Positions 22,688 to 30,686 of a DNA stretch of 32,273 bases are shown here, piece by piece; within the stretch, counting starts at the first letter, position 1; every line of letters starts with the position of its first letter. The position numbers and the translations under genes are program-made. The DNA comes from Opitutus sp. (GTDB lineage: Bacteria; Verrucomicrobiota; Verrucomicrobiia; Opitutales; Opitutaceae): assembly GCA_025361365.1 (NCBI GenBank), contig JANYAM010000163.1, positions 1 to 32,273 of the forward strand, read 5' to 3'. The notes beneath the pieces were generated by a model, which saw only the letters and a program-made list of their open reading frames with translations, did not search any database and was not told where the DNA came from.

Positions 22688-23878
22688 TTGCGGGCTCCCA
22701 CCAATCACCTCGGGCGCCGCGTCCTCTCCTGGCCGCGGAAGGTTCTCATCACCCTCGCGGTGATCGCCACCGTCCTGTTGGTGGGGCGGATTGCCCTGCC
22801 GGTGGTCGTCCGGCGGGTGATCAACAGCCGCTTGGAGCGGATCCCTGGCTACACGGGGCACGTGGACGACGTTCGCATCCATCTCTGGCGCGGCGCCTAC
22901 ACCCTCCATGGGTTCGGCATCTACCGGCAAACCGGCCTGGTGCAGGAGCCCTTCTTTCTCGCGCGGGGCATCGACATCTCCCTCGCCTGGCGCGAAGTGG
23001 CGCGCGGCCGCTTCGTGAGCAACATCCAGGTCGACCAGGGTCAGTTGCATTTCGTGAAGGGCGCGAGCGACGAGGCGAGCCAGACGGACTTCGACCGGCG
23101 GTGGCAGGACGTGATCCAGGATGTTTTCCCCATCGACATCACGCACCTGGAAATCACCGACGGTCTCCTGCGCTACCTGGACCACACCAGCAAACCGGAA
23201 GTGGACCTGTTCGTCACGCATATGCGGGCCACCGCCACCGGGCTGCGCAACCGGCCGGAGGAGGCGGGCGCCGGGGAATTTCCGGCCCGGATCACCGTCA
23301 CGGGCGAGAGCCTCGGGGGCGGGACGGTGGAGCTGCTTCTCGTCGCGGAGCCGCTGGCGGAGCAGCCGCATTTCCACCTCAGCCTGAAGCTCGACAATGT
23401 GAACCTGCCGGCACTGAACGAGTCACTGCGCGCCTACGCCAACGTCGACGTGGGCCGGGGCACGTTTCGCCTGGTGGGCGAGATGGCGGGCCGCGACGGG
23501 GGATTCCAGGGTTACCTGAAGCCGTTTTTCGAGAACCTGGATTTCAAGAACATCGAGGACCGGCAAAAAGGCTTTGCCGCGCAGGTCTGGGAACGCCTGG
23601 TCGCCACCTTCGCGTGGGTGATGAAGGACAAATCCCGCGGCCAGCTGGCCACCCGCATTCCCTTTGAGGGGAAGTTCGGCGACGCGAAGATCGGGCTGCT
23701 CGCCACGATCGCCAATATCTTCCGCCACGGCTTTATCCACGCCTTCAATCCCACGCTCGATAACTCGGTGCACGCCGACCAGATCCTGCCCAGCGGAAAA
23801 AGCCAGGCCGGTGCCGCGGCGGCGCAGAGCCTTCCCGACGACGCCCCGGGGAAGACGGAGAAACCGGCCAAACCGTAA
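22688..23878 (+). CDS. DUF748/AsmA-like membrane-anchored protein
   Basis: 396 residues from TTG 22688; the frame is open from 22511 but the first 59 codons cross the shared upstream element and lack protein character. A single N-terminal helix (VLITLAVIATVLLVGRIALPVVV) is followed by GYTGHVDDVRIHLWRGAYTLHGFGIYRQTG, DISLAWREVARGRFVSNIQVDQGQLHFVKG and VFPIDITHLEITDGLLRYLD, the layout of DUF748 proteins related to AsmA, thought to span the envelope and act in lipid or outer-membrane processes. The C-terminal 30 residues are Ala/Pro/Lys-rich. The exact start is uncertain. Confidence 0.78.
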   Translation: MRAPTNHLGRRVLSWPRKVLITLAVIATVLLVGRIALPVVVRRVINSRLERIPGYTGHVDDVRIHLWRGAYTLHGFGIYRQTGLVQEPFFLARGIDISLAWREVARGRFVSNIQVDQGQLHFVKGASDEASQTDFDRRWQDVIQDVFPIDITHLEITDGLLRYLDHTSKPEVDLFVTHMRATATGLRNRPEEAGAGEFPARITVTGESLGGGTVELLLVAEPLAEQPHFHLSLKLDNVNLPALNESLRAYANVDVGRGTFRLVGEMAGRDGGFQGYLKPFFENLDFKNIEDRQKGFAAQVWERLVATFAWVMKDKSRGQLATRIPFEGKFGDAKIGLLATIANIFRHGFIHAFNPTLDNSVHADQILPSGKSQAGAAAAQSLPDDAPGKTEKPAKP

Positions 23879-23957
23879 GGCCGGGCGCGCGGATTGCGGC
23901 CTTGCGAGCCCGGCGGCTTCGGGCAACCTCCGGCTGAAGCGTCCGCGCTTTTTTCCC

Positions 23958-25013
23958 ATGGCTGACCCCGGCATCTACCTCGGCACCGACAGCGGTGCAA
24001 CCACCTCCAAGACCGGCGGCATCCGTGCCGACGGCTCCATCATTTCCCACCAGCTCCGGCAGAGCTCGACCAATTCCGCGGCCGGCCGCGCGGCGGTCAT
24101 CGCGGGCTGGGTTGAGGGCGCCAGCGGTTTTCTCGCCGAGAATAAATTCACATGGCGCGACGTGCGCGGGGTCGGCCTGGCGATTCCCGGGCCCTACGAG
24201 GGTTACGGCGTGCTCGGCCGCTCGGCGAACCTGCCCGCAGATTTTGCCGGCTGGGATTTCGCCGGCGATTACGCCCGGGCGATCGCCGCGGTTGCGGGCC
24301 GGGCGGTGCCGCTCATCGCCGGCAACGACGGCAACTACGGCGGGGTGGGCGAGGCGCACCGCGTGCGCGCGGGCCGCGCGGCCGGCGTGCTGATGTTCGC
24401 CCCCGGTTCCGGCCTGGGCTGCGCCTACGTTGACCCGCACGGCCTGCCGCTCGACGGCGACACGCTCTGCGGCATGGAGGCCGGCCACATGCCCGCGCCG
24501 CTCCACCTGCTCGGCGGCATCCGGCCGTTCACCTGCGGCTGCGGCCGCGACTGGGGCTGCATCGAGGCCTACACCACCATCTCCGGCCTGCCGCAACTCC
24601 TCGCGGAAATGTTGAAGAAACATCCCGGCCACCCGCTCGCGACCTCGCCGCTTGCGCCGAAGGAAAAGGCGCTGACGCTGCGCGGCCTGGCGCAAAAGGG
24701 CGACGCGCTCGCGCTCGACATCTTTGATTTCCAGGCGCGGGCGCTCGGCCTCCACCTGGCCAACCTCGCCATGGCGGTGGACGCCGAGTTTGTCGTGATC
24801 GGCGGCGGGTTGATCGATCCCGGTTCCACCACGCCCGAATTCCGCGCGCGCTACCTGGCGGGCATCCGCGCGGCGGCCGAACCCTACCTCTGGCCCGCGC
24901 AGCGGCAGAAAATCCAAGTCGTCCCCGCCACGCTCGGCGAACTTTCCCAGGCCATCGGCGCCGCGCTCGTGGCCCGGGCCAGCTTCGGCCCGAAGGCCCG
25001 CAGCCTGGCTTGA
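23958..25013 (+). CDS. ROK-family sugar kinase (glucokinase-like)
   Basis: 351 residues from ATG 23958. ATP-binding N-terminal motif YLGTDSGATTSKTGG (7-21), catalytic Asp124 in AGNDGNYGGVGE, phosphate loop PGSGLGCAYVD, and the ROK zinc site with His177 in EAGHMP plus CGCGRDWGCIE (Cys193, Cys195, Cys201). This combination marks a ROK kinase that phosphorylates glucose, fructose or an N-acetylated hexose; the substrate is not readable. There is no N-terminal helix-turn-helix, so it is an enzyme rather than a repressor. It lies 79 bases after the DUF748-like gene. Confidence 0.92.
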   Translation: MADPGIYLGTDSGATTSKTGGIRADGSIISHQLRQSSTNSAAGRAAVIAGWVEGASGFLAENKFTWRDVRGVGLAIPGPYEGYGVLGRSANLPADFAGWDFAGDYARAIAAVAGRAVPLIAGNDGNYGGVGEAHRVRAGRAAGVLMFAPGSGLGCAYVDPHGLPLDGDTLCGMEAGHMPAPLHLLGGIRPFTCGCGRDWGCIEAYTTISGLPQLLAEMLKKHPGHPLATSPLAPKEKALTLRGLAQKGDALALDIFDFQARALGLHLANLAMAVDAEFVVIGGGLIDPGSTTPEFRARYLAGIRAAAEPYLWPAQRQKIQVVPATLGELSQAIGAALVARASFGPKARSLA

Positions 25014-25066
25014 GCCTGAATCGGTTCGCACTTTAGCTCCGGACGGATTTTATGGGGATGCAGTAT

Positions 25067-25129
25067 TGTAGGTCGGGGTTTATCCTCGACGGGTCGCGGG
25101 AAAATATCGGGCATAAAGCCCGACCTACA
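25067..25129. repeat. Palindromic intergenic repeat (REP-like)
   Basis: TGTAGGTCGGG (25067-25077) and CCCGACCTACA (25119-25129) are perfect inverted arms; inner GTTTATCC and GGCATAAA extend the symmetry imperfectly. It lies between convergent genes ending at 25013 and 25177. It shares the GTAGG outer sequence with 6461 and 32216. Confidence 0.75.
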
Positions 25130-25176
25130 TCAAACTGATCCGCGGTCGGACCCGGGGGCAGCTCCGCGGCTGGCGG

Positions 25177-25587
25177 TTAGAAAAACCTGCGGAGGAACGC
25201 CGCGGCTTTTGGCGAGAGACCGATGATCTTGTTCGTGGCCTGGCGGTAGTATTTGAAATTCAGCTCGGTCTCGGGCCGGCCGTCGTTCCAGTTGGACCAC
25301 GGCTTGAGTTCACCCCGGCCCAGGCGCCGTTTCGCGAGCGCGGTGCGCTTGACCGTAATGCTCACGCGGGGCGTCTGTCGCTCGACGCCAGGTATCCGGG
25401 GAGTGGCGTGGGCCGAGGTGACGATGCCGCGGGCGATAAGGCCCGGCCCGCCCTCGTTTTCGCTCGCGAACAGGTAGATCGTGTCACCCTCGGCGATCTT
25501 CCGGCCGCCATACATGGTTTTCTGCCGGTCGAAGGTGAACGACTTCGCCCGCCGGTTTTTTATCTCCACCTTGATCGCGTAGGTCAT
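25177..25587 (-). CDS. Small protein of unknown function, possibly PUA/EVE-like
   Basis: 136 residues from ATG 25587. The N-terminal half has alternating strands (AIKVEIKNRRAKSFTF, DTIYLFASENEGGPGLIARGIVTSA), a pattern of a small beta-barrel in which a ligand-gating IYLFA...ARG segment recalls EVE or ASCH domains that bind modified nucleotides. This is a loose resemblance only. The C-terminus is basic and aromatic (ELNFKYYRQATNKIIGLSPKAAAFLRRFF). Its start lies 4 bases from the stop of the gene upstream, so the two form an operon. Confidence 0.6.
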   Translation of the reverse strand: MTYAIKVEIKNRRAKSFTFDRQKTMYGGRKIAEGDTIYLFASENEGGPGLIARGIVTSAHATPRIPGVERQTPRVSITVKRTALAKRRLGRGELKPWSNWNDGRPETELNFKYYRQATNKIIGLSPKAAAFLRRFF

Positions 25588-25591
25588 GGGT

Positions 25592-25951
25592 TTAGCGACG
25601 GATTTCGCGGATGATGTTAAGGCCCGTGCCGGCGCCCGAGGCCCACTGGAAATGTTCGATGATCTCGAGGAGGCCGTCCGCGGTGTGCTGCAATTCGCAG
25701 TTCGAGTGGCCGCTGTTCAAAGTGCCGCCCGTTTCCGACTGGCAATAGTGGAAGGTCAGCTTGGCGTCCTGGGCGACGCCGACCAGGAAGCCGCGCACGA
25801 TGCGCCCGCCGGCGTAACTGGCCCACACCGCGGAGTCCTCCTGCGTAAAGCGGAAGATCGTGTCGCGATTGATGACGCCATTGGCCGCCGTCTGCACGGC
25901 ATTCATCCGCCGGCCATCGAGGTTGAATCCAGGATCCACGGGCGGGACCAT
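25592..25951 (-). CDS. Small protein of the family often labelled n-acetylglutamate synthase
   Basis: 119 residues from ATG 25951; ATG 25906 or 25999 are alternatives, but NLDGRRMNAVQTAANG (about 10-25) belongs to the family core, so a start before it is needed. Family pattern: LDGRxF..V..TANG, TIFRFTQEDSAVWASYAGGRIVRGFLVG, FHYCQ....L.SGHSNCE and the C-terminal HFQWASGAGTGLNIIREI. These small beta-rich proteins are commonly annotated as n-acetylglutamate synthases without evidence; no acetyl-CoA motif is visible. Encoded directly before the gene at 25177. Confidence 0.7.
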   Translation of the reverse strand: MVPPVDPGFNLDGRRMNAVQTAANGVINRDTIFRFTQEDSAVWASYAGGRIVRGFLVGVAQDAKLTFHYCQSETGGTLNSGHSNCELQHTADGLLEIIEHFQWASGAGTGLNIIREIRR

Positions 25952-26036
25952 GCGCTGCCACCTTGGCACTGGCAACGCCGATGCCACTGTGCCGGTCAAG
26001 GAAGCGGGCGGGTATGCGGCTTAGAAAACGGAAGCG

Positions 26037-26050
26037 CCTGATTAATCAGG
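26037..26050. repeat. 14-bp perfect palindrome
   Basis: CCTGATTAATCAGG, directly before the first copy of the 28-bp direct repeat. It could be an operator or the edge of an inserted segment. The remaining sequence between 25952 and 26142 shows no gene. Confidence 0.5.
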
Positions 26051-26054
26051 AAAA

Positions 26055-26082
26055 GTAACGAGGAACAGCCTGACACCTTGCG
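26055..26082. repeat. 28-bp direct repeat, copy 1
   Basis: GTAACGAGGAACAGCCTGAC and the next eight bases recur at 27018-27045 with two mismatches. The copies are 963 bases apart and bracket the orphan small gene and the toxin-antitoxin pair. Confidence 0.9.
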
Positions 26083-26142
26083 ACTCCCAAAAACGGGAAA
26101 CAACGGGCTTGTTAAAGAGAGTGCGGGAGGTAGGTTGAGGCT

Positions 26143-26316
26143 GTGAAGAGCATGATTAAAATCGCTTCCACTCGCCGCAACGGGCACACGGGCCGTCCGG
26201 TGGCGAAGGGGGCGCGTGCCAACGGCACCAGCTTTGCCGCCGCTGCGGCGAAGTATCGGGGCATGTTGAAGGACGCGCCACCCGACCTCTCGACCCGTGA
26301 AGGCTTCGGACGCTAA
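26143..26316 (+). CDS. Orphan 57-residue basic protein (antitoxin-like ending)
   Basis: A GTG at 26143 has GGAGGT at a suitable distance; ATG 26152 in the same frame gives 54 residues. The protein is basic and Ala-rich, with YRGMLKDAPPDLSTREGFGR at its end. The PxDLSTREG tail recalls short antitoxin proteins, but I cannot name a family and no toxin gene follows on this strand. It converges with and overlaps the ParE-like toxin gene by four bases (26313-26316). Confidence 0.55.
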   Translation: MKSMIKIASTRRNGHTGRPVAKGARANGTSFAAAAAKYRGMLKDAPPDLSTREGFGR

Positions 26317-26609
26317 GTCACGCGATGCTGCCAGTAGCCGGGTTTCCGGCGGAGGTGCATGACGGCGAGGATCCAGGTGTCAGCGGGCCGCTCGACATAG
26401 ATGATGCCGTAGGGGAATTCACGGGAGAAGTGCCGTCGGGCCGGCCGGCGGATGAAGCGGAAGGTGCCGGGCGTGCGGCAGGCGTCGGCGATCAGGTGTT
26501 CAATCTCGTTGTAGAATCTGTTGCCCAACTCCGGCGTGATTGAAACGTAATGCCGGAGTGCTTCTTCATATTCTGCATCGGCCTCGGGGTGGAGGACGTG
26601 AGGCTTCAC
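26313..26609 (-). CDS. ParE/RelE-family toxin
   Basis: 98 residues. VLHPEADAEYEEALRHYVSITPELGNRFYNEIEHLI is the N-terminal helical hairpin of the RelE/ParE fold. RRHFSREFPYGIIYVERPADTWILAVMHLRRKPGYW is the C-terminal sheet, with the HxxRxPxYW-type ending of ParE-like toxins. Members inhibit gyrase (ParE) or cleave mRNA (RelE); the subtype is not certain, with ParE more likely. Its ATG overlaps the antitoxin stop by four bases (ATGA), antitoxin first, as in typical type II modules. Confidence 0.88.
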   Translation of the reverse strand: MKPHVLHPEADAEYEEALRHYVSITPELGNRFYNEIEHLIADACRTPGTFRFIRRPARRHFSREFPYGIIYVERPADTWILAVMHLRRKPGYWQHRVT

Positions 26610-26848
26610 TGACGTCCGAGGATCTTTCTCATTTTGGCGGCCACTATTTTCCCGGGGATCATCTGCACCTTGCCGTCCTCGATCTCCTTGAGGCGGCGGA
26701 GGGCCTCGTCGCCCCAGGCTTTTTGGATTTCGGGGTCGGGGTGCTTGGCGCTGTCGGCGATCAATTGTTCGATGAGCTCGGTCCGCTCGCCGTAGGGCAG
26801 CTGGCGGGCCTCTTCGACGATTTCACTGACCTTGCGCTTGCGCGGCAT
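26606..26848 (-). CDS. Antitoxin of the addiction-module-component type
   Basis: 80 residues from ATG 26848; the frame continues upstream to 26977 without family character. KVSEIVEEARQLPYGERTELIEQLIADS and DPEIQKAWGDEALRRLKEIEDGKVQMIPG match the family of putative addiction module components, in which a helical N-terminus is followed by a toxin-binding segment ending in D/E-G-x-V. It would neutralise the toxin encoded immediately after it and probably autoregulates. Confidence 0.85.
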   Translation of the reverse strand: MPRKRKVSEIVEEARQLPYGERTELIEQLIADSAKHPDPEIQKAWGDEALRRLKEIEDGKVQMIPGKIVAAKMRKILGRQ

Positions 26849-27149
26849 GGGAAAAATGAGGGGCGCAAAACCGGGCAAAGCAAGGGGATAGTTTAATGCG
26901 AAATGCAGGCAGGCTGACTCAAAGACCTCAATCTGGAGTTCCCCTGCTTTGACGGACGCGGGCGCCAGCGACCGCAAGATACTCGACCTGACCCTGTGGA
27001 TCGGCCCCCGTCAGAAGGTAACGAGGAACAGCCTGACCCCTTACGCGCCCGTGACCTTTTGCTTAGGTCTAGACGATTAGTTGACAGGGAGCCGACGGCT
27101 GTCGCGTTTAAGACCTGACCCGATTCGCTTTGGTTGATACACGGCTAGT
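26849..27149. other. 301-base gap with repeated CCTGACCC motifs
   Basis: No gene is supported. CCTGACCC occurs at 26987, 27032 and 27114 (a variant CCTGACAC at 26069), the middle one inside direct-repeat copy 2. TTGACA at 27081-27086 could be a -35 for the gene at 27150, but the -10 region is weak. Composition shifts from GC-rich to AT-rich across the gap. Confidence 0.5.
27018..27045. repeat. 28-bp direct repeat, copy 2
   Basis: Matches 26055-26082 in 26 of 28 bases in the same orientation. It lies 169 bases upstream of the antitoxin start and 105 bases before the AT-rich gene at 27150. Confidence 0.9.
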
Positions 27150-28157
27150 ATGAAGGAAACTCCGCATCCTCAGCTATTGCCACGAGAAGAAATGCAAAGG
27201 CAGATGCAGGAAGTTTTTCGCCCTCAACTCGAATTGCTAGAGGAGTTGGTGAACTACGGATCTAATCTGATTCCTAGGGCGTATTCAGACGCCAAAACTG
27301 ATACTGCCGATGTGGTTGTCATTCATAATTTCCTGAAGCAGGCGGTAGTTTTAATGGACGGAATTCATATAGCGGCAACGCAAGGCTCCGTAATAAACGG
27401 GCTAATCCTTCTAAGAAGCCTGTTCGAAATTAAGCTCTGTCTCGAGTGGATTCTAAAAAAAGACACAGCATACCGAGGCGAGCTCTTTTATGTATGGCAG
27501 ATTCGGCACAAGCGAAAGGCATGCTTAAGGCATATCCCTGGCACGCCAGAATATAGTAGGTTTCACGAAGCAGCAAAGGCTGAGCCTGCGCTTCAAGGTA
27601 TTAGTGATAGGCTTCCGTATTCGCTAGGTGAGCTCAAGGATCAGGTTCGGAAATATGACGAAGCATTGGCTTCAGAGAAGTGGAAGTCGATAAACGGGAA
27701 ATTCGAGAGTGCTGCTAATGGCAGGAGTAAACATGATTGGTATTCACCGGAAGTTGGCAATTTGCGTGAGATGTCCAAAGAGATTGGGAAGGAGGCTCAA
27801 TACGTGATTTTCTTTGCTCATTATTCTAATCTCACGCATGGGCTGGCACTCGAAAAAAATATATGGATCGGGAAGGAAGGAGCGCAGTCCACCTCGATCC
27901 GGACGATTGTAGGAGCCGACGAGCTGTTGATGAACACATTCAATTTTAGTCACGAGGTTTTCGAAAAAATCATTAGACACTATAGGCCAGGGGAGCTTGT
28001 GAATCTGCGAAGAAAATACTTTGAAGAGTGGCGTGAACGGAAACTGGGCACGCCAACCTTGAACACGGATGAAAACGGTATTGTGAAGATCACTACACCG
28101 AAGGTCCCCCCACTTCCACCCGAAGCGCTCGATACCGAACGCTATCTCTACATTTGA
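27150..28157 (+). CDS. AT-rich, probably acquired gene; DUF5677-like helical protein
   Basis: 335 residues, mostly helical and soluble. SVINGLILLRSLFEIKLCLEWILKK (about 80-104) resembles the LLRSLLE...W core helix of DUF5677-type proteins, and YVIFFAHYSNLTHGLALE carries the later YxxxSxxxH motif. No nuclease or helicase motif is evident. Codon use is unlike the neighbours: many AT-ending codons, and bases 27421-27480 contain 26 G+C of 60 against 43 of 60 at 29221-29280 in uvrD. It stands alone, 22 bases from the converging uvrD stop. Horizontal acquisition is likely; the role is unknown. Confidence 0.75.
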   Translation: MKETPHPQLLPREEMQRQMQEVFRPQLELLEELVNYGSNLIPRAYSDAKTDTADVVVIHNFLKQAVVLMDGIHIAATQGSVINGLILLRSLFEIKLCLEWILKKDTAYRGELFYVWQIRHKRKACLRHIPGTPEYSRFHEAAKAEPALQGISDRLPYSLGELKDQVRKYDEALASEKWKSINGKFESAANGRSKHDWYSPEVGNLREMSKEIGKEAQYVIFFAHYSNLTHGLALEKNIWIGKEGAQSTSIRTIVGADELLMNTFNFSHEVFEKIIRHYRPGELVNLRRKYFEEWRERKLGTPTLNTDENGIVKITTPKVPPLPPEALDTERYLYI

Positions 28158-28179
28158 TAGCACGTAAATATCTCACCTA

Positions 28180-30192
28180 TCACCATCCGTAACTGCGCTT
28201 GATCCGCAACTCGTCGTAGAGATCGTCAGGCAATTCTTGAAGGAAGCGTGACGGACTCAGCATCATCCCACCGGGGCCGGCGCGGGTGGCTACTTTGGGG
28301 TAGCAGATGTAGAGCTCGTTCTTGGCGCGGGTGACGGCGACGTAGAAGAGGCGGCGCTCTTCCTCGACGTCGCCGGCTTCGATCGAGCGGCGGGTGGGGA
28401 ACTGGCCGTCGGCGGCGCCGATCAGGAACACGGCGTCGTATTCGAGGCCCTTGGCTTGGTGCACCGTCGTCAGGCGCACGGCTTCCTCGTCGAGTTCGAC
28501 CTGCTTGTCGCTGGTCTCGCCGTTGAGCAGCGCGACCTGCGTCAGAAATTCCTGCATGCTCGGCGACTGCGCCGCGAAGCCGACGAGGCCCTTCAATTCC
28601 TCGAGGCGGTCCATGTAATCGGCGTAGGCGCCTTTCATGTAGTCGCCATACCAGCCGTCGATGGCGACCTGCACGGCGTCAGCGGGCGAGCCTTTGTCCA
28701 TCGCCTCGGCGACCTGCTTCAGGGATTCGCAGAAGTTGGCCCAGTCGTCCTTGGCGTCCTTCGGGACCTTGCTCTTTACGTCGTCGGTGTTGAGCACGTC
28801 GAGGAAGTTCTTCTGCATCAGCCGCGCGTGGTCGAGGGCGGCGGCGTAGATTTTCTGCGCGCCCTTCTCGCCGACCTTCGGGAGCAGGATGACGAAGCGC
28901 TGCCAGGCGAGGGTGTTGCTCGGGTTGTAGGTGAAGCTGACGAGGGCGATGAGGTCGCGCACGTGCTGGCGCTCGAAGAACTTCACGCCGCTGGTGATGT
29001 GGTAGGGCATGCCGTGGCGCGTGAGCGCGAGCTGCATCTCGAGGGCGAGGAAATGCGAGCGGTAGAGGATGGCGATCTCCTTGGGCGACACGCCCTCCTC
29101 GTTCACAATGGCGTGGATGCGCTTCACGATGAACTCGGCCTGCTCCTTGTCGTCCATGGCGGCGATGACGGCGGGCTTCTGGCCGTGCTTGCGGGCGGCG
29201 CGGAGTTCCTTGTCGAAATGGCGGCCGCGCGGCTGGGCGTTGAGCACGCCGTTGGCGAAGTTCAGGATCTCCGGCGTGGAGCGGTAGTTCGTCTCGATGC
29301 GGTGGATGACCGTGCCCTCGTGCCGGTCGGGGAACGACATGATGTTCTCGAAGTCCGCGCCGCGCCACGAGTAGATGCACTGGGCGTCGTCGCCGACCGC
29401 CATCACGCGGTGGTGCGGGGCGAGCCGGTCCACGATCTGCGCCTGGATGGTGTTGGTGTCCTGGTATTCGTCGACGAGGACGTGGCGAAAGCGCTGGCCG
29501 AAATACGCCGCGACCTCGGGCGCGTCAGTGAGGAGCTTGAGCCAGAGTTCGAGCAGGTCGTCGTAGTCCACGACGGACTGGTCGCGCTTGGCCTTTTCGT
29601 AAGCGGTGGCGAAGGCGGGGATGCGATCGGCAATATCGAGGTATTGCGGGAAGCTCTTCTCGATGGTCTCGCGCAGGGAGAGCTGGGTGTTGCGGGCGAG
29701 TGAGATGACGTTGAAGAGCGGGCCGGGGCGCGGGTTGACCTTGTCCTTGAAGAAGAGCTTGTCGGCGGCCTCGACGGTTTGCTTCAGGAGCGTCTCGGAC
29801 TCGTCGGCGTCGAGGATGGTGAAGTTCTTCGGGAGCTGGATGGCCTCGCCATACATGCGGAGGGCGCGGTTGCCGAGGGAGTGGAAGGTGCCGCCCCAGA
29901 AGCGCTGCGGCTCGATGCCGGTGAGTTCCTGGACGCGGTGGAGCATTTCCTTGGCGGCCTTGTTGGTGAAGGTAAGGAGGAGGATTTCGCCCGGGCGGAC
30001 GCCCTTCGAGAGGAGATAGGCCACGCGGTAGGTGAGGGTGCGCGTCTTGCCCGAGCCGGCGCCGGCGAGGACCAGCAGCGGGCCCGGCTCGGCCGTGACG
30101 GCGGCGAACTGCTCGTCGTTGAGCGCGGACTTGAAGTCGATCGCGGGGACTTGCGAGGGGCGCGGGCCGGAGCTGGGCAGTTCAAAATCCAT
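28180..30192 (-). CDS. UvrD/PcrA-type superfamily 1 DNA helicase
   Basis: 670 residues from ATG 30192; the frame extends to 30444 through repeat DNA and that part is not coding. A 3'-5' helicase for DNA repair. Motifs: Q-motif LNDEQFAAV, Walker A AGAGSGKT (43-50), Ia LTFTNKAAKEM, II VDEYQDTN (240-247), III GDDAQCIYSWRGAD (267-280), IV IETNYRSTPEI, V TTVHQAKGLEYDAVFL and VI VAVTRAKNELYICYP. It is somewhat shorter than PcrA/UvrD because the usual C-terminal tail beyond motif VI is brief, ending RIKRSYGW. Confidence 0.96.
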   Translation of the reverse strand: MDFELPSSGPRPSQVPAIDFKSALNDEQFAAVTAEPGPLLVLAGAGSGKTRTLTYRVAYLLSKGVRPGEILLLTFTNKAAKEMLHRVQELTGIEPQRFWGGTFHSLGNRALRMYGEAIQLPKNFTILDADESETLLKQTVEAADKLFFKDKVNPRPGPLFNVISLARNTQLSLRETIEKSFPQYLDIADRIPAFATAYEKAKRDQSVVDYDDLLELWLKLLTDAPEVAAYFGQRFRHVLVDEYQDTNTIQAQIVDRLAPHHRVMAVGDDAQCIYSWRGADFENIMSFPDRHEGTVIHRIETNYRSTPEILNFANGVLNAQPRGRHFDKELRAARKHGQKPAVIAAMDDKEQAEFIVKRIHAIVNEEGVSPKEIAILYRSHFLALEMQLALTRHGMPYHITSGVKFFERQHVRDLIALVSFTYNPSNTLAWQRFVILLPKVGEKGAQKIYAAALDHARLMQKNFLDVLNTDDVKSKVPKDAKDDWANFCESLKQVAEAMDKGSPADAVQVAIDGWYGDYMKGAYADYMDRLEELKGLVGFAAQSPSMQEFLTQVALLNGETSDKQVELDEEAVRLTTVHQAKGLEYDAVFLIGAADGQFPTRRSIEAGDVEEERRLFYVAVTRAKNELYICYPKVATRAGPGGMMLSPSRFLQELPDDLYDELRIKRSYGW

Positions 30193-30289
30193 GTGTTCGA
30201 AGGACAGAGAACGGGGGACGGAGGACAGATGGCAAAAGAAAAGACAGGTTTCACGCGAAGGCGCGAAGAACGCGAAGGGGAGGGTTCGG

Positions 30290-30470
30290 TTGGAGGGCCC
30301 GCGTCCTGGCGGGCCGGGTTTGCTGGGAGGGGCCGTTGCCCCCAAACGCCCTTGGGGAATGGGGCTTGAGGGCATCAGCCGTGGCCAAGCCCATGGCCGG
30401 CGTGAGCGCCCCCACCGGTGCCGGCGAAATGTTATCATGTTCACCGCCCAGCGGGAGCTGGGCCCTCCAA
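30290..30470. repeat. 181-bp segment bounded by an 11-bp inverted repeat
   Basis: TTGGAGGGCCC (30290-30300) and GGGCCCTCCAA (30460-30470) are perfect inverted arms around GC-rich DNA with further internal symmetry (GGGCCCGC/GCGGGCC near 30295-30315). It may be a non-coding mobile repeat of the MITE or BIME kind. No target duplication was evident. Confidence 0.5.
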
Positions 30471-30615
30471 AAGACGCAGCGCAAAGTCGGCGAAACCGGG
30501 TGTCACTCTAAAAGGCAGCGGATGAAAAAGGGTCAAGCGCCCGGCGGGTGGGTTTGGAGGGTGGTCGCCGATTTCCACATCAGCGACGGCGTCGGTATGG
30601 AAACCGACGCCCACC

Positions 30616-30647
30616 AAAAAAAAGAAGCGCGCTGGGGTCAGCGCGCT
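30616..30647 (-). terminator. Rho-independent terminator after frr
   Basis: On the minus strand AGCGCGCT, loop GACCCC, AGCGCGCT, then TC and an eight-base U-run (plus-strand A-run at 30616-30623). It begins 40 bases after the frr stop and closes the pyrH-frr transcript. Confidence 0.9.
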
Positions 30648-30686
30648 CCACCGGTCGGGGCCTAAAGCCCCTCCCACAAAACGCCC

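Larger units (their letters stand above)
30193..30686. other. 494-base repeat-rich spacer between frr and uvrD
   Basis: No gene is supported. It contains CGCGAAG repeats (around 30254-30279), an 11-bp inverted repeat bracketing 30290-30470, the hairpin GGCGTCGGT/ACCGACGCC (30588-30611), a strong minus-strand terminator (30616-30647) and a small hairpin GGGGC/GCCCC (about 30657-30671). Confidence 0.7.

Noticed and set aside
28456-29703. 415-codon plus-strand open frame opposite uvrD
   Set aside because: Val/Glu/Leu-rich shadow of the helicase gene, whose seven motifs are all intact on the minus strand.
30193-30444. Upstream extension of the uvrD frame to 30444
   Set aside because: It reads through repeat DNA with Pro/Arg-rich translation; helicase homology begins only after ATG 30192.
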